Origin: Bacteroidales bacterium | Lineage (GTDB): Bacteria > Bacteroidota > Bacteroidia > Bacteroidales > VadinHA17 | Direction of reading: 5' to 3' | NCBI GenBank assembly: GCA_027451265.1 | Contig: DAIDJT010000118.1 | Span: 1-7,986, forward strand | DNA: 7,986 bases | Shown: one piece after another, positions 6,969-7,986 of the stretch | How positions within the stretch are numbered: position 1 is the stretch's first letter | How the letters are laid out: each line of letters starts with the position of its first letter | Notes under the pieces: generated by a model | Databases searched by the model: none | Told to the model about the DNA's origin: nothing | Seen by the model: the letters and a program-made list of their open reading frames with translations, nothing else | Program-made: the position numbers and the translations under genes

Positions 6969-7675
6969 TTTGAGAGGATCCTCACAAAGTGGTTTTCGAG
7001 GTGGCGTCTCATTCCCTCGCGGAACTCGTCGGGGGTACCTTTCTTCAGCAGCGCCACCAGTTCCTTGTGTGATTTGTATTTCTTCCGTTTGCCCTTCACT
7101 TTTATGAGCCCGATATTATAGACATACTGGAAAGCGGGTAGCAGCAGGTTCTGAAATTCCTCCAGGGTGTTGTTGCCGGTCATCTGGTAGAGCTTGCCGT
7201 GGAATTTCACTTCATGATCAACGTCAAAAAGGATATTGTCGGAGTGGTCAGGTTCTATCTCGACTATTTCTTCGAGTTCCCTGATGTCCTTGGAGGTTTT
7301 CCGTGCAAAGATGAAGTCGGCCATGCCCACTTCAAGGGCAAGGCGCATTTCGAACACATCCATCAGCGTTTTGTTGTCAAGTATCCTGGGGATAAGAGAC
7401 TTGCCCATGATTGCTGACAGATCTGGGCTCTTAATGATAGTTCCCCTGTGTTTTTTGGATTCTATCAGGCCCATTGTCTTAAGTCTGTTAAGTGACTCCC
7501 TGATGACAGTGCGGCTTACTCCCATAATAGTGGCAAGTTCTGTCTCCTTTGGTATTGAATCACCGGGTTTAAGCTCCTTGAGGAGGAACACCTCTATCAG
7601 GCGCATCTCGACCTTGTCGACGAGGCTGCTTGTGTCTATTGCTTTCAGTTCAAGCCTTAAGTCCTGATTATCCAT
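6941..7675 (-). CDS. FadR-subfamily GntR transcriptional regulator (FCD ligand domain)
   Basis: This is a 244-residue regulator. A winged helix-turn-helix spans about residues 18-82, with LKPGDSIPKETELATIMGVS and then RTVIRESLNRLKTMGLIESKK...RGTIIK, the typical GntR DNA-binding pattern. The C-terminal FCD helical bundle (about 100-235) shows FEMRLALEVGM (108-118) and ExxFH (E155, H159) in the block ending YQMTGN. It also has H203 in SHKEL and H225 in RRHL. These are the expected metal and ligand-pocket positions, with Glu155 where Asp is common. Such proteins usually repress transport and catabolism genes and release DNA on binding a carboxylate or sugar acid. It is divergent from a SusC-like receptor gene, with a palindromic operator candidate in the shared gap, so that gene and its own promoter are the likely targets. 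The start ATG at 7673-7675 has no clear Shine-Dalgarno. The effector is unknown. Confidence 0.93.
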   Translation of the reverse strand: MDNQDLRLELKAIDTSSLVDKVEMRLIEVFLLKELKPGDSIPKETELATIMGVSRTVIRESLNRLKTMGLIESKKHRGTIIKSPDLSAIMGKSLIPRILDNKTLMDVFEMRLALEVGMADFIFARKTSKDIRELEEIVEIEPDHSDNILFDVDHEVKFHGKLYQMTGNNTLEEFQNLLLPAFQYVYNIGLIKVKGKRKKYKSHKELVALLKKGTPDEFREGMRRHLENHFVRILSNHENQAASK

Positions 7676-7731
7676 TATTTATCTAATATATAATAAAGTA
7701 TTACAAAAAAAGCAAAAAAAACGGAATAACG

Positions 7732-7761
7732 CTTGCATATAAAAATAATAATTTATTTTTG
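7732..7761 (+). promoter_or_regulatory. Probable Bacteroidota-type promoter of the SusC-like gene
   Basis: TATTTTTG at 7754-7761 matches the Bacteroidota -7 consensus TAnnTTTG exactly. CTTG at 7732-7735 is a three-of-four match to the -33 TTTG element, with an 18-base spacer, about the usual distance. Transcription would then begin near 7766-7770 and leave a leader of about 60 bases before the ATG at 7827. AT-rich sequence makes chance matches easier, so this needs transcript mapping. Confidence 0.5.
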
Positions 7762-7762
7762 C

Positions 7763-7789
7763 ATTGTATTATGTAGTACATAAGACAAT
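7763..7789. promoter_or_regulatory. 27-bp palindrome, probable operator for the divergent GntR regulator
   Basis: The left arm ATTGTATTATGTA (7763-7775) and right arm TACATAAGACAAT (7777-7789) flank a central G at 7776 and pair at 12 of 13 positions. The inner core reads GTAGTAC, which fits the GT-N3-AC core known for FadR-subfamily GntR operators, although the flanking T/A of the fuller TnGTnnnACnA consensus is not matched. It starts two bases after the predicted -7 element and covers the predicted start site, a position where a bound dimer would block transcription. Confidence 0.6.
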
Positions 7790-7826
7790 ATAATTTTAAC
7801 AATTAACCCCAAAACCAACTCACTCT

Positions 7827-7986
7827 ATGAAAAGAAAAGTCTCTTTCTTTCCAGGGCTGATGATGCTGTTGCTCTCACTATTGCTTAGCAGCAGCGCAGT
7901 CATAGCCCAGAAGTCAATCAGGGGCAAGGTGACGGATGGAACAAACGGCCAGGCACTTCCTGCTGTAAGCGTAGTAGTCCAGGGGA
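7827..7986 (+). CDS. SusC/RagA-type TonB-dependent outer membrane receptor, N-terminus only (cut by the window end)
   Basis: Only the first 53 codons are present. MKRK is followed by a hydrophobic stretch to about residue 24 and a signal peptidase I-like end at AVIA-Q (about residues 24-28). The mature part begins with KSIRGKVTDGTNGQALPAVSVVVQG, the classic opening of the carboxypeptidase-regulatory-like domain that precedes the plug and barrel in SusC/RagA receptors of Bacteroidota. Full-length members have about 1000 residues and import oligosaccharides or other nutrients with a SusD-type lipoprotein, which should be the next gene. The gene has no Shine-Dalgarno, as is common in the phylum. 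Other outer membrane proteins share this opening domain, so the SusC call is likely but not certain. The substrate is unknown. Confidence 0.8.
   Translation, partial: MKRKVSFFPGLMMLLLSLLLSSSAVIAQKSIRGKVTDGTNGQALPAVSVVVQG

Larger units (their letters stand above)
7676..7826. promoter_or_regulatory. AT-rich divergent regulatory region between the GntR gene and the SusC-like gene
   Basis: This 151-base gap is the only substantial non-coding stretch of the window. It is strongly AT-rich, with A-tracts near 7705-7721, unlike the GC-richer genes on both sides. It must carry the promoters of both divergent genes. The plus-strand promoter and a palindromic operator candidate are described separately. 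On the minus strand I find no exact TAnnTTTG element for the GntR gene. The A-tracts could help DNA bending or serve as an UP-like element. Confidence 0.7.

Noticed and set aside
6961..6983. TCTCA/TGAGA stem and the palindrome GAGGATCCTC after the cruF stop, as a terminator
   Set aside because: The stem is only 5 bp, the adjacent palindrome has no loop, no T-run follows on either strand, and the bases are coding for the GntR protein.
7236..7667. 143-codon plus-strand open frame
   Set aside because: It is antisense to the well-supported GntR gene and its Ser/Ile-rich translation has no recognisable domain.
7764..7794. Sigma-70-like TTGTAT and TATAAT pair
   Set aside because: The spacer is 19 bases and Bacteroidota promoters rarely follow this consensus; the TAnnTTTG element at 7754-7761 is the better candidate.
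1..7986. CRISPR array, tRNA, rRNA, insertion sequence or phage genes
   Set aside because: No spaced direct repeats, no cloverleaf-like sequence, and no transposase or integrase motifs were seen; nearly all the sequence is explained by the listed genes.

Overview
The window looks like Bacteroidota chromosome. Three things point there: a divergently transcribed gene whose N-terminus has the SusC/RagA look (signal peptide followed by a carboxypeptidase-regulatory-like segment), a TAnnTTTG-type promoter element in front of it, and weak or absent Shine-Dalgarno sequences. The genus cannot be told from the sequence. The coding DNA is moderately GC-rich, while the single real intergenic gap is very AT-rich. 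No rRNA, tRNA, CRISPR array, insertion sequence or phage gene is visible.

Positions 1-6968 hold a tightly packed plus-strand operon for a carotenoid. The order is PlsC-type acyltransferase (16-633), family 2 glycosyltransferase (630-1730), secreted TPR-like protein of unknown role (1727-2476), CrtI-type phytoene desaturase (2481-3968), phytoene synthase CrtB (3949-4788), CrtD-type 1-hydroxycarotenoid 3,4-desaturase (4792-6273) and CruF-type carotenoid 1,2-hydratase (6270-6968). Every junction is an overlap or a gap of at most 4 bases, and several are ATGA stop/start overlaps. The operon was probably already running before the window begins. Read as a pathway: CrtB makes phytoene, CrtI desaturates it to a lycopene-type chain, CruF adds water to an end group to give a tertiary hydroxyl, CrtD adds the 3,4 double bond, the glycosyltransferase puts a sugar on the hydroxyl, and the acyltransferase esterifies that sugar. 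The last two genes are the expected counterparts of CruC and CruD, which make carotenoid glycoside esters in green sulfur bacteria. No cyclase, ketolase or ring hydroxylase is present, so the simplest predicted product is an acyclic carotenoid glycoside fatty-acid ester. A cyclase elsewhere in the genome would change this.

Positions 6941-7675 (minus strand) encode a FadR-subfamily GntR regulator with an FCD ligand domain. Its 3' end overlaps the end of cruF tail to tail. The 151-base AT-rich gap 7676-7826 separates it from a divergent SusC-like TonB-dependent receptor (7827 to beyond the window end). The gap contains a good Bacteroidota-type promoter and, just after its -7 element, a 27-bp near-perfect palindrome with the GTnnnAC core expected of FadR-type operators. 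The right end of the window therefore looks like the start of a separate, repressor-controlled nutrient-uptake locus next to the pigment operon.
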